Part shown: one piece after another, positions 13,201 to 24,856 of the stretch | How positions within the stretch are numbered: position 1 is the stretch's first letter | Layout: every line of letters begins with the position of its first letter | Assembly: GCF_964340395.1 (NCBI RefSeq) | Contig: NC_135556.1 | Coordinates: 25,006,223 to 25,066,222 of the forward strand | Length of the DNA stretch: 60,000 bases | Direction: 5' to 3' | From: Glandiceps talaboti | Taxonomy: Eukaryota; Hemichordata; Enteropneusta; Spengelidae | The notes under the pieces: generated by a model | Told to the model about the DNA's origin: nothing | Database searches by the model: none | Seen by the model: only the letters and a program-made list of their open reading frames with translations | Translations under genes and position numbers: made by a program

Positions 13201-14103
13201 CGAACCTCCTATACTTCTTTGCTCCATTTCCAAGTTCCAGAATGTCCATGAATTTAAACTGAAAGGGGGAAGGCGAAAAAACTTGTATTTTGTTGTCTTT
13301 TTATAAATTGTTGTACCCATAATCGCTAACAATACCTTTATTGCATTTGTTATGGTATGGTATCTGGTAAACAGATTTCTGTAACCATGGTTACAATAAT
13401 TACGTCATAGATTAGTACTATGCTCATAGTCAGTCACGCAAATTATCGTTCGTTTTGGTGTATGATGATGATGGTAGACTATCAACCTGTACTATTTAGT
13501 AAATAGAACGGAGTCACCAGTTGGTGTTTGTAGTTTACTTCACCAGATACCACACTAACACCAACACGGTACATTGTAATCATACTACACATAACACAGG
13601 TAAAAACAATACCAGCTGTTCTAAAACTTTCCCTTTAAGAATTTCTAAATGACAACTTAGAAATGACTCATCTAATAACGATTACATCACCATATATGAC
13701 AGTCCCAGCACAAATATCTTATCACCAAAGGCTAAAAAAGTCAAAAACAATCCATTGTCCGAAATTCTATAAATACTTAGTGGTGCGATTTAAAAAACAC
13801 GTCAATTTAATGTGTGCGGTAAAAAAATGAAACGGAGAGTTTTCATGCAAAAAAAAATTAATCAAAGATGTGAACTCCAGAGAACAATGTAAAAGTTGAG
13901 GGGTATGTAATAGGATTACGAAGGGAAGTATGTGTGCAATGGCTATTTTCTCCCTAGAGTTGATGACTGTGCATACCTCCTACGTTTGTAACAGACCTGG
14001 TATTCAATGCAATTGGATATCCAACGTTATGATTGACCGCTTCGAGGGGAAGACTGAAACCAACAAGTCGTGTGTGCGAGTGTGTAGATCTATTGCAACG
14101 AAC
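10298..14103. other. Intergenic region with one weak exon candidate
   Basis: AT-rich, with no recognisable gene apart from the weak candidate at 13042-13258. Short G-runs occur at 11056-11063 and near 12560. Confidence 0.55.
13042..13258 (-). CDS. Possible internal exon of unknown protein (weak)
   Basis: On the minus strand a good acceptor with a C/T-rich tract (CTTCCCCCTTTCAG) opens a 217-nt segment free of stops that ends at a possible donor, CAG|GTGAAA. It would start in phase 2 and end in phase 0. The frame includes FLTVNYYLRMRAWYEDQFSW. That faintly recalls the loop-D strand of Cys-loop receptors (WLRxxWxDxxLxW), but the spacing differs by one residue and no Cys-loop is present. I could not link neighbouring exons, so this may be a decayed exon or chance. 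Confidence 0.18.
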
Positions 14104-17100
14104 ATGGACAATTGTAGTCAGTTTCACCGACTCTTCTGCTGCCTGCAGTTCGTGCTTTTAATATGTGGTAAGTGCTTCCCAACATAAAACACTGACATGT
14201 ACATATTTCTGCTGTCAAGGACGGATCAGTTTGTCAGCTCCGTTGTTTACATCTCTGTGTATCTATTTGCTAATCTCCACGTTACTTATCGTTAAGCTGG
14301 GCATTCATTTGAAGTGACTAGGACTCACTAACAATATCTGGTGAATATCTTTTACTGAGAGTAGTGCGAAACTAGTATGAACGTTAATAATTGCATTGTT
14401 TTATATCTTTTAACAAGTTATACTGTAACGTGCGTCATGGTTATTTTTAGGAAAAATAGTTGTTATTATATACATACGCTAGTGAAATTATATCCTCACC
14501 ATTATCCCGGGCCATACTGTGATGCTTGCATGTAATTGCCGAGGTCACTCAAGGACTTACATTAGTTTAGTACAAGTTGCATAAAAGCATTATAAGATTA
14601 TTTTCCTTGTAAATGAGGCTACAGAAATACATCTCACAGGCATATGTAAATAGAAACTGCGCCAGTTTGAAATTGAAAGCTAGTCTTGGGTCGTGGGAAC
14701 TTTTCGTTTCAACGCTCCGTTGTCAGAGTACGAGCGGTGATAGACGCTGTCGGGGTGCGTGTGAAGGTCGCCTTGCTAGGTTAAATGTGGTGCAGGTCGC
14801 TGTGTTCACTTTCGATCAAGTGATACCCGGGAGGGGTTACACCCAAGATTTCGTGTTTAAGAGAAAAACAGAGTTTTTGCATATGGCAAATTTGAACTAT
14901 TGTATATATACACAACTGATTACTTGATGTGGCATACGTGTGTCTATACATGTGAATACATAGCCCTCCCTTCGTGTTACTATGGTTACTACTTTTCTCT
15001 TGAAACTAATGGTTAAGTTCAAGGCTTTGTGCCACAAAATCACTTTACCTCCTGGCTTTACTTCTAATCAGCTAACTTTCTATGCATCAAGAAGTTGTTG
15101 ATTTTTGTATTTCAGAAAACTACACTCTTTCATTGCACATTCTTTGCATTTGTCACATATCCTAGTCAGATTTTAGACAGATTATCCATTTTAAAAATGA
15201 AACTAGAAAATATTTCAAACCACCCACGAAATTCCAGTATCAACTGTCTCAACCACACACCAGATTCTTGTCATTATTCACCTTATGGTGGCGCCCTTTA
15301 TACTTGCAGGTTTTGGCGTTGATGGTTTTTGTACGTATGACAAATCTTTTGTTGGAGAATGGATTCTTTTTGACAGTCAACATCAGCTTAGCGGAGAATA
15401 CAGAATCGCGAACGGTACGATTTATCCACCATTGGCTTTACAACAAGAGAAGTCGATTGGACAAATACATTGCGTGGAGAAATTTGACAATATATACCTA
15501 CTTGTCAATAGAATAGCGAAAACCGCTCTTGATAGGTAAGCGTACCGTAAAATATAAAAAGTATAAAATTACCTGACTTGGTTTGTCCTGATTTGAGTGT
15601 GAATGTGGATGCATATAAAATAAGAGCTCAGGCTCCTCGTTCTATATCCTCCACTTATACGACACATAAAGCCAAGCTATACTTGTTCGAACAAAAATAT
15701 AACCCCTGTTCATTCTACGTCATGACAATGTGGGTCTACATCATGGCAATGTGTGTTTACGTCATTGGTTCTTCGGTACTAGAAAGTTGTCAGTCAAATC
15801 GTTCAAAATCGCCTTTATTTTCCCAATTTCTTCTAGCACATATATAATCATATTATTCTCCATTCAACATCTGAAAAATGAAGTTTTGTCACTATTCGCC
15901 ATTGCCTCGTCATAGACTCGTAGTGACAAGGCCCCTCTGTGATTTGCATTTTCCTAGCTGAACGAACCAACATATTGGAAAATAATAATCTAAATTGTTC
16001 AATAGTTAGAATCCTATTACTTGTTGGTACTACAGTCATAGACATAGGTCTCTACAACGTCTAAATAAATGACCTGATAAATAATTAAATAGAACATACC
16101 GTTTATTTACACTGTTTACACATGGACATCAAGTCAGTATACATGACTCATTAAAAGTATTGAACAGTTTCTAGTGAATATTTTGTTTTTCAAAGGGCAA
16201 ACATTAGTAGAATGCTGTAGTCTGTAAGATACGACGTGTGGGGGCGCCTCATCGGCTTTACCTCTTTCTCCGCTGAGGGCGGAAATAAACTAATAACGTA
16301 ACGAAAATAGCAAAAAGTTCAAATACTCTTTCTTTAACAACATTTGGACGAATTGTTTGCATATGATTAGCCAGTCTTGAAATTTGATTCTGAATTTAAA
16401 TGTTATTACATCACATTAGTAGCTATGTTTACAAAAAGATCGTTGTTTCCTGTACAGTAATACTAAAGTGTTCAGAAAATACAAAGAATTCCAGGAGCAG
16501 AAATTATATATAGTATATATAATTTCTGTTCCTGGAATTCTTTGTATTTTCTGAACACTCCGCGGCGACAATTGAGTAATGACGGTGAATTCCAAAAAGC
16601 GATGAAAAAGTATTGATTTCACGACATTTTGATCCTTGCTCTGTAACATTTCCATGAACAAACCCCATTTCCCTAAACAAAAATTAAAGGAAGTTTTCCA
16701 GGAATTTTGAGTCTTTGTAGGCTTACATTTGAATGAGATACGTGACAACAACAACAGCTCCCTCGATATATTTGGATTCTAGGAATTCTTTATCTGTGAC
16801 CGTTCTAATGACGTCAACAATTCTTCCGCTAAAACCTACATTACTTATTCGTAATTCTGTGAATTTTAAGAGCAAGCAATACAACGAATCAGTATTTCTA
16901 ACCCGTTTACTGTACTGAGTTTGATTTCCATAGCTGTCATCGTCTCAAGCTGGAGAAGAGACTATGATATTTGGTAACCAGGCAACGTTTAACAAAACAA
17001 AGACACCTTCTATTCTATACGTTTTATACTTTGTGTTTTGTTTCATTAGTAACTATCGTGTGGCTCACATTAATCCACACCTTGTTGTTTCTTTCCCCCC

Positions 17101-17552
17101 CACCAAATATATGTATAGCCAAGACAACGAAGACGAGTATTTCTGTAGCTTATTTACGAGACGAAGTGCTAACTTTATAGAATGGATGCACTGTAAGTAA
17201 ACTACAAATGTATAACTTTATACTGTTAATACAGTAAAATTCATATCAAAGATCGCCATTAAATATAGTCCTGCTGGGGTAGGATCGGATTATACAATGG
17301 ATGACTGTGTAGAGATGGGAATATATTTGTGTTATTCTATAAATGAGACCCATCAGTGGTTATCAGTGTGATCGATCCATCAGTCAGTCAACCAATCAAT
17401 CAATTCATGCAAACAAAAATTGAAATTCAATAATTCTGAAGAAATCTAACTAAATAAAAAACAAAAACAAATTCAAAAAATAAACCAAGAATAACAAGTC
17501 TTTTATCTATCGACACACTTTCTGGATGTTTGTAAGTCACTGCGTGGTTATC

Positions 17553-17638
<86 letters not shown>

Positions 17639-20600
17639 TCTGTGTGTGTGTGTCTGTGTGTGTGTCTGTGTCTGTGTCTGTGTGTGTCTGTCAGTCTGTG
17701 TGTCTGTCTGAGTCTGAGTCTGTGTGTATGTGTGTCTGTGTGTGTCTGTGTCTGACTGTGTGTGTGTCTGTGTCTGTATATAGTTATAACAAAGTATGTA
17801 GGATGTACGTCTTGAATGAATGAATGAATGAACGAATGAATGAATGAATGAATTAATGAATTAATGAATGAATGAATGAATGAATGAATGAATGAATGAA
17901 CGAATGAATTAATGAATGAATGAATGAATGAATGAATGAATGAATGAATGAATGAATGAATGAATGAATGAATGAATGAATAAATGAATGAATGAATGAA
18001 TGAACCAAAGTAAATTGTATCCTTGAGCAATGTCACTATAATAGTTAGTATTTTCAGTTCATTCAGTTCTGCACTGTCTCAATAAATGCATTCTATTTTT
18101 ACATCTTTCTGTTACATATTTCTGTCTGAAAGACTACGCTTCTCCAAACCGCCTCGGTAACTACCACGTGCGATCATCATGTCAAGTTGACGTCATTAGA
18201 CAGGGTGGTACACCTGATATATCTAAATATGGTAGATGGACACCCTTATATGGTAAGTCATTTGCATACGTGGTATATGATTGATGGCGTCATTGTAATA
18301 TTACGTGTGTCCAAATTTATATGTGTCTGTTATTCATACGGAATCTGGTTGTCACCAACCTCTTAAAACCCCAGAAACGGTAATTTTTTTGAAAATATCC
18401 AACCTTTATTGGGAATGATAAACCTTTTAAAAAGCCGAAGTACCTGTTTACAAATTGTACACTGCCTTGATGTCCATGTGTAAACAATTCGAACCCAACA
18501 AATTATAAATCAGGATGCTGGTAAGGATTGAACAATAGGCAATTATACATGCACAACCAAAGAAATTAATCGAAAATAAGAATAAATTTATCAAATCAAA
18601 TAGTTCCAGTTTTAGTCTGTCAGATATGACGTGTCGTACCATCTCGACCTCGTTTACAGTGCAGGTTTCGACAGGTACCGGGGTTTTAATTCAAAATTAA
18701 TTACATCTATGTATCTTTATCAAACCATACAATTCCTACTCGTATATGTTGTGATTATTTTTCTATTTCCCCAGCTAAGAGTCCAAAACCAGTCGTGTGC
18801 CCACTCAACAGTCTATACCATTACGCCTTTACACACACCGATCCCATCAATACAGATAGAGCGGCACCACTCGACTCCTGTAATCAACTCAACTCTGAAC
18901 TCGACGCCGGTTGCACCGAAGTCGATACTTTCAAATTTGACTACAGTAAATGTAAACACCGACAAGGCAATTCTGGTATGTCTCTGGAATGTAGTGGCTT
19001 ACTTTGTAATAGTTAAAGTGCATGGGGAGTGAATTATTCTCATACTAGCTTCTGATATTTTAATATTTCACATCTGAAAATATTTCAAGAACGTATATAG
19101 ACGTTTCACGTATGTCCAGAATGTGACATGTTTTCGATTACTTGTACACCGAAACAAAATGAAGCAAATCGAAACAAAAACAACCGTGAAACTTTCACAC
19201 GACGCGGCATTTCACTTAGTTAATCAATCGTACAATATTAATGTTAGATTTGGCTAAATATAATACAAATTTAGTTGGAAGTTGGAAGTCGGAAGTCCCC
19301 TGACGGCTTTCGTAGTATTGTGATGATACAGTGAGTCCAATAGATCTGTCGACGTGTGATAATGATATGGCATTGATTTATGTTGTTTGATCGTTTGAAT
19401 TTCATGCTCAGTGTTTGGTATAGATTAAATGGAACCCAAGGTGCGTTGTGTTAATCAGATGACGTAAGCACTTTAAATGTAATCCACCTAGTATAGTTAT
19501 GATACATAATTTCACATTATAAGGAAACCTATTTAAAGTTACCTATAGTATTTATTTTTTGTCTTCGACAGATGGCGGGAGGTTCTCTTGTCTGGCTACA
19601 TGGAGTGCAAACTTTACATTCCGTTATAACTTAAAACAACATAATTATAAATTGGAAGAGAAAGAGCTCCAATATGTAATGTTACGGAACGAGGACACCC
19701 ATGTTGCCGACACTAGTGTTCGAAAGTATTTCTGTTACGTAAGTATTACATCATTGTCCACTAACACTAGTACAGTTGTCATAACTTGACCAGTGTATTT
19801 ATTACTTTAATCCAATCTAATCTAATCTAATCTAATCTAATCTAATCTAATCTAATCTAATCTAATCTAATCTAATCTAATCTAATCTAATCTGATATAA
19901 TCTAATCTAATGTGATAAAATCCATTCTAATCTAATCTAATCTAATCTATTCTAATCTAAAGTACATCGTATTGCAACTCGTAGTTGCGATAACTTGACC
20001 AATGTATCTAATCAAATCTAATCTAATTTAATCTAATCTAATCCATTCTAATCTAATCTAATCTAATCTAATCTAATCTAATCTGATCTAAAGTAAGTAC
20101 ATCGTGTTACAAACAAATTGTCCAGATGAAAACTAGTGGTTTTCATATTTTGACAGGGGTATACATTCAGAACATTGATGTATATATCAACAACAGAGAC
20201 TTCATAACACAAACAGCGTTGACATCATTGAAAGAATGAGTTACGAACCTAACAATCAATGGATACTGTATGAATTTTAATCAGCACGCCAGAAGTAGCA
20301 TTTTTTGCCATATATTATCTTTCACGGCATGGCATTGGAGACACACAGACACGTTTGTTCTCTATTTCCAGGTATTGGTACATAATTGGGTTACCTATGG
20401 CAACGACAGTGACCCAGATGCTGAAGTTGAACGTATTACGTTCATGTCAGGAGTACCTATCATGTGTCCTCCTGATATCAGGCCTACTGGATTATTTCCA
20501 AATCATTTCACAGAAGAAAACCAAGGTGAAGCATTGCTACTTAAAGGAAGTAAGTATTTAACTCAGTCGTTAATATCTCATAAATAATAAATCTACCGGT

Positions 20601-20783
20601 AACGAAAGTGATCAAACTGATAGAATAGACTTCACCCTTTAGACATATTTTTTATAGAATATTGTTTAATGGGAGAATTTGTCAATCGAGCACAAATATA
20701 TCAAAGTTTTGACGGAATTTGTATGTATGTATGTATGTATGTATGTATGTATGTATGTATGTATGTATGTATGTATGTATGTG

Positions 20784-20879
<96 letters not shown>

Positions 20880-21205
20880 TATTTTGAACTGTTCAAGTTA
20901 CATTCTTCTGCCCAACTACTATTTCACAACTAGTATTTCACAAAGTATTGATATAATCTATTATGGCATTTGTAAGCCACTACCTGGACATTTGTACTAA
21001 AACTACCGACACCATGAGTTTTATTTGCATCGATCTTTATCACATTTCAGTCTCTCTTCTTTCCTATTATCTAGAGGATGGTGGCAATCACAACTGCCAG
21101 AAGCCCTCGGCACTATCATCGTCTGCTACCATGGTTACAGTGTACTTAACAACCTTGTCGATTTCACTTTACATCTCTTGGGTTTCTAATACACTTGCTT
21201 TATAA
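14104..21205 (+). CDS. Secreted, probably GPI-anchored DUF7044/DUF7042 protein, 8 coding exons, 386 aa
   Basis: Complete gene. Exons: 14104-14167, 15310-15535, 17119-17192, 18133-18252, 18775-18975, 19572-19738, 20372-20549 and 21075-21205. Every junction is GT..AG with matching phases (1,2,1,1,1,0,1), and the total is 1,161 nt. Residues 1 to about 27 are a signal peptide (hydrophobic 10-21). Residues about 24-121 resemble DUF7044 and about 165-295 DUF7042, cysteine-rich extracellular domains common in invertebrate uncharacterised proteins. The last about 25 residues are hydrophobic with no charged tail after a small-residue stretch (SALSSSA), which fits a GPI-attachment signal. Possible N-glycosylation sites include NGT (exon 2) and NFT (exon 6). 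Molecular function is unknown. The domain names rest on remembered cysteine and tryptophan patterns, not a search. The start was chosen as the ATG that gives a signal peptide; an upstream in-frame ATG at 13930 would bury it. Confidence 0.85.
15310..17192 (+). CDS. DUF7044-like module (exons 2-3)
   Basis: Exon 2 (15310-15535) encodes [18 protein letters not shown], with C and GEW in the expected places, then IANGTIYP, and [14 protein letters not shown]. Exon 3 (17119-17192) adds [19 protein letters not shown], which fits the 'C..C/F.RT.NVLQ' ending of the family. Exon 3 has only 74 nt and is recognised by its phase (2 in, 1 out), its acceptor TGTATAG and its donor ACT|GTAAGT. The TATATGTATAG acceptor lacks an adjacent pyrimidine tract, but a C/T-rich run (TTGTTTCTTTCCCCCCC) lies about 20 nt upstream. 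Confidence 0.75.
16467..16559. repeat. 93-bp near-perfect hairpin in intron 2
   Basis: An almost loop-free inverted repeat centred on 16513. The left arm starts AGTGTTCAGAAAATACAAAG and the right arm ends with its reverse complement. One mismatch was seen (G/A near 16498 against 16529). The centre is TATATATAGTATATATA. I see no clear target-site duplication. It may be a tiny hairpin MITE relic or a folded small-RNA precursor. Confidence 0.85.
17555..17780. repeat. (GT)n grading into GTCT-rich microsatellite
   Basis: Pure GT to about 17637, then interrupted GTGTCTGT and GAGTCTGAGTCTG words. Confidence 0.95.
17812..18004. repeat. (TGAA)n microsatellite
   Basis: About 48 tetranucleotide copies with occasional ACGAA and ATTAA variants. 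It lies inside intron 3 of the DUF7044/DUF7042 gene, about 130 bp before exon 4. Confidence 0.95.
18133..19738 (+). CDS. Linker and DUF7042-like module (exons 4-6)
   Basis: Exon 4 (18133-18252) carries [20 protein letters not shown], a linker comparable to the 'C..I.GDA.L.SLFR' segment found between the two domains in relatives. Exon 5 (18775-18975) begins the DUF7042-like part: [27 protein letters not shown] and SKC. Exon 6 (19572-19738) gives [19 protein letters not shown] and YFCY, matching the 'L.CLATW...RY' and 'YRCFVY' signatures. The phases are all compatible. Confidence 0.8.
19811..20095. repeat. (TCTAA)n pentanucleotide array, duplicated block
   Basis: Two blocks of TCTAA repeats (19811-19960 and 20010-20090) with variant copies, separated by a unique piece. 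Words close to ATAACTTGACCARTGTAT occur before both blocks and AAGTACATCG occurs after both, so the array with its flank appears to have been duplicated. It lies in intron 6, starting about 70 bp after the donor. Confidence 0.9.
20372..21205 (+). CDS. C-terminal exons 7-8 of the DUF7044/DUF7042 gene
   Basis: Exon 7 (20372-20549) starts [20 protein letters not shown] after a CTATTTCCAG acceptor and ends in phase 1. Exon 8 (21075-21205) restores the frame as K and encodes [20 protein letters not shown] plus a hydrophobic tail ending ...SNTLAL and TAA at 21203-21205. Where longer family members carry further domains, this protein stops at a membrane-anchor-like tail. Confidence 0.78.
20720..20877. 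repeat. Compound (GTAT)n-(GT)n-(GTGC)n-(GT)n microsatellite
   Basis: Three different short units abut one another in intron 7, all alternating purine-pyrimidine apart from the GTAT part. Confidence 0.95.
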
Positions 21206-21227
21206 AACTGTGATGACGTCACTAAGT

Positions 21228-21233
21228 ATTAAA
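21228..21233 (+). promoter_or_regulatory. Possible polyadenylation signal ATTAAA
   Basis: ATTAAA 23 nt after the stop codon of the DUF7044/DUF7042 gene, followed by a GTGTTCT-type GT-rich stretch. It would give a very short 3' UTR, so a later site may be used instead. Confidence 0.3.
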
Positions 21234-22206
21234 GTGTTCTATATTTAGACATCACGAAGTCATAACAGACCATGCTATAAATAGATGATTATATTATCTC
21301 TATTGTCAACATCGATGAGCTGAAAAACGAGACATCGTCAGTGATGTATGTGTTGATTGAATTCAGAACAAACACGGAGGCTTCGATTTCGATTCTCACA
21401 AGTCGCTGTTTAATGCCAAACTGGTTGACATTTTGTGATATTTACAAAGTGAACTTTTAGTAGTCGCACTTCGTTATATTTTAGCCGTCAGTTACAAGTA
21501 TGTTCTCTGTATGTATAAATGTGAACACATTGAATCCATTACTAGTATGTAAAATGTAACATTTCAAGAAATGACTTGTGGATTTAACCTACGAATCCAC
21601 GGTAGGCCAAAAAAGTAGGTTAGAGCTCGGACCACTTTTAGTGGTCTGAATTTAGGGACACTTTATTTATTCTATGATTACAATAGCAATTGTTCTACGA
21701 TTACAATTATAGCACTTGTTCTACCAGTTTCATGATACCTGTCATGACAACCTATACCAACTTGGTAGCGTTTATAGTTAGGGAACCTTTAAAAAGTACA
21801 GGTGTGTGTGTGTGGGGGGGGGAGTTAGGGGCTGGGTCAGATTTTACAAATCGATTCTTAGGGGAGGGCCACATTTAAGAAAATGGAATTAAGGGGAGGG
21901 TCACGTTTAATTTTATAATCTAATTTTGTATTGTTTTGTGATCTGGCATTCCATTGGTAGACCAGCCATAAGTCTGGCCTTCAACTCTGCCAACTAGATT
22001 AAACATTAAAGGCAGGGCCACTTTTAAGTATTTGGAATATTGGGGAGGGGCATATTTTACGAAATAGCTCCCTGTAATTTCTGAAGCCTCCCTTTACAAA
22101 AAACCCTGATGTGGTGTTTAAGCAGTTAAAGTACAATACAGCAAAACACTACAAACATTATCACAACATTGCTATAAAAAATGTTTCGACTAAAAATGTT
22201 TTGTAT

Positions 22207-22210
<4 letters not shown>

Positions 22211-22267
<57 letters not shown>

Positions 22268-22328
22268 TATGTGTGTGTGTATGTGTGTGTATGTGTGTGT
22301 ATGTGTGGGTGTGTGTATATGTGTGTGT
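22211..22328. repeat. (GT)n/(GTAT) microsatellite
   Basis: GT run of about 50 bp, then interrupted GTATGTGTGTGT words. Confidence 0.95.
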
Positions 22329-22410
22329 TAGTACACAGCTGATAATGTAAAGTTTCATTTAATTGCTTGTTTTTACAGAGTAAGATTTACTTGACATAAT
22401 TTGACCTATT

Positions 22411-22505
22411 GTCTTGTCTTGTCTTGTCTTGTCTTGTCTTGTCTTGTATTGTCTTGTCTTGTCTTGTCTTGTCTTGTCTTGTCTTGTCTTGTCTTGTCTT
22501 GTCTT
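22411..22505. repeat. (TTGTC)n pentanucleotide array
   Basis: About 19 copies of TTGTC with one TTGTA variant near the middle. Confidence 0.95.
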
Positions 22506-22782
22506 CTATGTTGACACGTCTTTAGCATAGAATATATAGTTTTATATACAAAAAAAAAGATTTAGCTAGGTTCTGTGAATGTACGATTTCTGAATAACAC
22601 ATTATTCTCTTCTCAAAACAATTATCTCTTTAGATATAATTTCTTGCAAAGATTCGATATAAACGTTGTTGACAGTTCAATTTGCTTGAATGAAATCCAG
22701 TAGTGTGTTCAAGTATGCAGGAAAGTAATGTAGGCATAGGAGATGACAAAATACTAAGACTACAATATTGTATAACCTGATT

Positions 22783-23139
22783 TAAAGTGGCCATATGGAT
22801 GAGGATTGGTATTTATTTTGGATTTTAAATCTATACCGGTAAAACAATGGCTTTATCATATGGCTTACTACTTGAAACAAATAAATGTGAAACAACATAC
22901 ATCAAGTCCTTGTTTGTAACTCAATCAATCGCAAAAGATTACTGCATGTGTAAAATGTTAGTTATTGTCCATACGATAACAAACCTTTTTAGATACTTGT
23001 TAGTTATTTGCAATATACTGAGTTACGAATACAGACTTTTGTTTCACATTAACTCTTCAAGTAGGAAGCCATGACAAAATTGTTTTATAAATTTAAAATT
23101 CAAAATAAGTAGCCAATCCTCATCGATATGACCACTTTA
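22783..23139. mobile_element. Complete AAGTGGCCATATG MITE (TA target duplication)
   Basis: The element spans 22785-23137 (353 bp). It starts AAGTGGCCATATGGATGAGG and ends with an inverted copy (CCTCATCGATATGACCACTT), flanked by TA on both sides. Inner parts also pair: ACTACTTGAAACAAA against TCTTCAAGTAGGAAGCCAT. A TA duplication and this layout fit a Tc1/mariner-type non-autonomous element. An open frame at 22847-23074 lies inside it and is not a gene. Confidence 0.85.
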
Positions 23140-23239
23140 ATTACAACAAACAAAAGCCCAACTTTAGACCACAGTACAGTGCAGCACAACAGTGGATATA
23201 CGGCGGAAATCATAATTGCGTTCAGTTTCAACCTGGCAT

Positions 23240-23971
23240 TGAAAATCGTTAAGAAAAACACCATTGGCATTAATTATAATAATAATTATGAAACAGACAA
23301 ATTTACAATTACATGTAGTCTATCAAATGGTCATGTTGTGACCAAGGTGGAATAAAGAATGCCAATGGTGTTTCAACGAGCATGTTTGACAATTAACTGA
23401 GATAAGTAACATCTGGCCAGTTAGTGCAATTAATAAAACATGATAGGTGGGTACAACCAGATCAATGTTATAATTTAAGTGAGCGCGAAATTTAAATGAT
23501 CAAGCTCAAATTTATATAGATTTAGTTGTGCCCACCCACAGACAGGAATCTCTTAGTTGTCTGAGGCCCACCCAATGTAGTTTATCCCTGCACGAATTCA
23601 TTGGACAGATGTTAGGTTTTTGTAGATGTTATTTGGGTGTTATATACGGCTCTTTACAATATCTTTGATGATTGAAACTGAAAGTGAAAGTGATTGTAAT
23701 TTTCGCTGTAATAGATCAGTAGCGTCTCGGACAAACAACAAAAGTTGTGTTCAAGCTGTCTGAAAAAAAATGGAGCAGATTATATTATATTATATTAGAT
23801 TAGATTAGATTAGACTTTAGAGTTAGAAGAGTAGCGGAGAACAGTCAATCTATTTTTGTGGTGAGATCATTTTAATACTAGATATTACATGTAGTTTTGT
23901 ACTATCAAATGGTCATGTTGTGACCAAGGTGGAATAAAGAATGCCAATGGTGTTTTTCTTAAAGATTTTCA
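23240..23971. mobile_element. TIR-bounded composite element with internal direct repeat
   Basis: A 32-bp inverted pair starts TGAAAATCGTTAAGAAAAAC (23240-23271) and ends in its near reverse complement (23940-23971), one mismatch seen. Inside, about 55 bp is repeated directly (about 23309-23373 and 23885-23957; core TATCAAATGGTCATGTTGTG). The first copy also ends AATGCCAATGGTGTTT, so the first about 130 bp (23240-23373) is itself bounded by short inverted repeats. One reading is a small TIR element whose right end was duplicated or a nested or solo-end insertion. No transposase is seen. Confidence 0.65.
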
Positions 23972-24255
23972 TTTGGAATTATACATAAATACAATGTCAG
24001 TCCTACTTTAAGTTGCTTGCAAATTGTGACATGTTGTGAAGACCTCTACAGAAATGGACGCCCTCTTGCGACATCAAAAGTATGGGAGCAGCAGTTTTCG
24101 GCATCTATTTCAGACTGTTTTAGTCAGTGATCCAACTCGAAGAAATTTTTTCTCTTTTGATCACATGATTATACGTTTCAGAATATTTCATTTACTGCAC
24201 ACTGCTATACAATCATGTCGTTAGAGGGCGCTGTTTGTATGAACGGTATATTATA

Positions 24256-24580
24256 CACAAAAAATACCACCAATGGTGTTGTAGCACAACTGTACAGTGT
24301 TTAAAAATGTTTATCCATATGGTAGTCCATGCTAACAATAAGTGAATGCTGAATGACTATCCAGTTGCCTATCCAACCATGTTGCTATCTTTATATGCTA
24401 TCATTTGGCTGTTGCTATGGGCGTGGTCATGTTGTTAGATATATTTGCATACATTTTTGTATGTTTTTGTTCACTTGTGTATGAATTCCTGATATTATCT
24501 TTGCAATACACATGATCATTTGGCTGTTGCTATGGGCGTGGTCTTGTTGCTAGATCCAACTTCCAAGTATCTAAATTGCA
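24256..24580. repeat. Dispersed repeat family, copy A
   Basis: Shares ordered words with 38745-39070: CCAATGG..TGTAGCAC.AC, TTTAAAAATGTTTATCCA, ATCCAGTTGCCTAT, and the internally duplicated TGGCTGTTGCTATGGGCGTG followed by TTGCTAG. The internal duplication is present in both copies (here at about 24404 and 24517). Confidence 0.75.
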
Positions 24581-24689
24581 AGGTTTCCAATTAATGGTTA
24601 ATGTTGCAATTCTTGTTATTTATAATTTCACCTTACTCATTCAAACTGGTGTACAAAGACAATGTTGATTGGAGACAAATGATGGTGTA

Positions 24690-24856
24690 CACACAAACAC
24701 ATACACAAACACACATACACACAAACAAACAAACAAACAAACACAATTACAAACATATACACATACACAAACAAGCATGTCAACACACACAAACACACAA
24801 ACAAGCATGTAAACACACAGACACACAGACACAAACACAAACACAAACACACAATC
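24690..24856. repeat. ACACAA/ACAAAC-type simple repeat
   Basis: A-C-rich simple sequence with ACACAA, AACA and ACACAG words, including two copies of AAACAAGCATGT. Confidence 0.9.

Noticed and set aside
14613-14927. 104-codon frame in intron 1 of the DUF7044/DUF7042 gene
   Set aside because: Adding it would break the phase-1 junction between exons 1 and 2, which already joins a signal peptide to the first cysteine-rich domain. No motif was seen.
17526-18036. Open frames of Cys-Val, His-Thr and Ser-Phe-Ile-His repeats
   Set aside because: They are translations of (GT)n and (TGAA)n microsatellites in an intron; every frame of such DNA stays open without being a gene. The same holds at 3521-3771, 5786-6109, 20666-21000, 22111-22358, 24601-24870, 26512-26859, 32516-32698 and 39493-39730.
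22847-23074. 75-codon frame
   Set aside because: It lies wholly inside the inverted-repeat MITE at 22785-23137, and its sequence is shared with the other non-coding copies.
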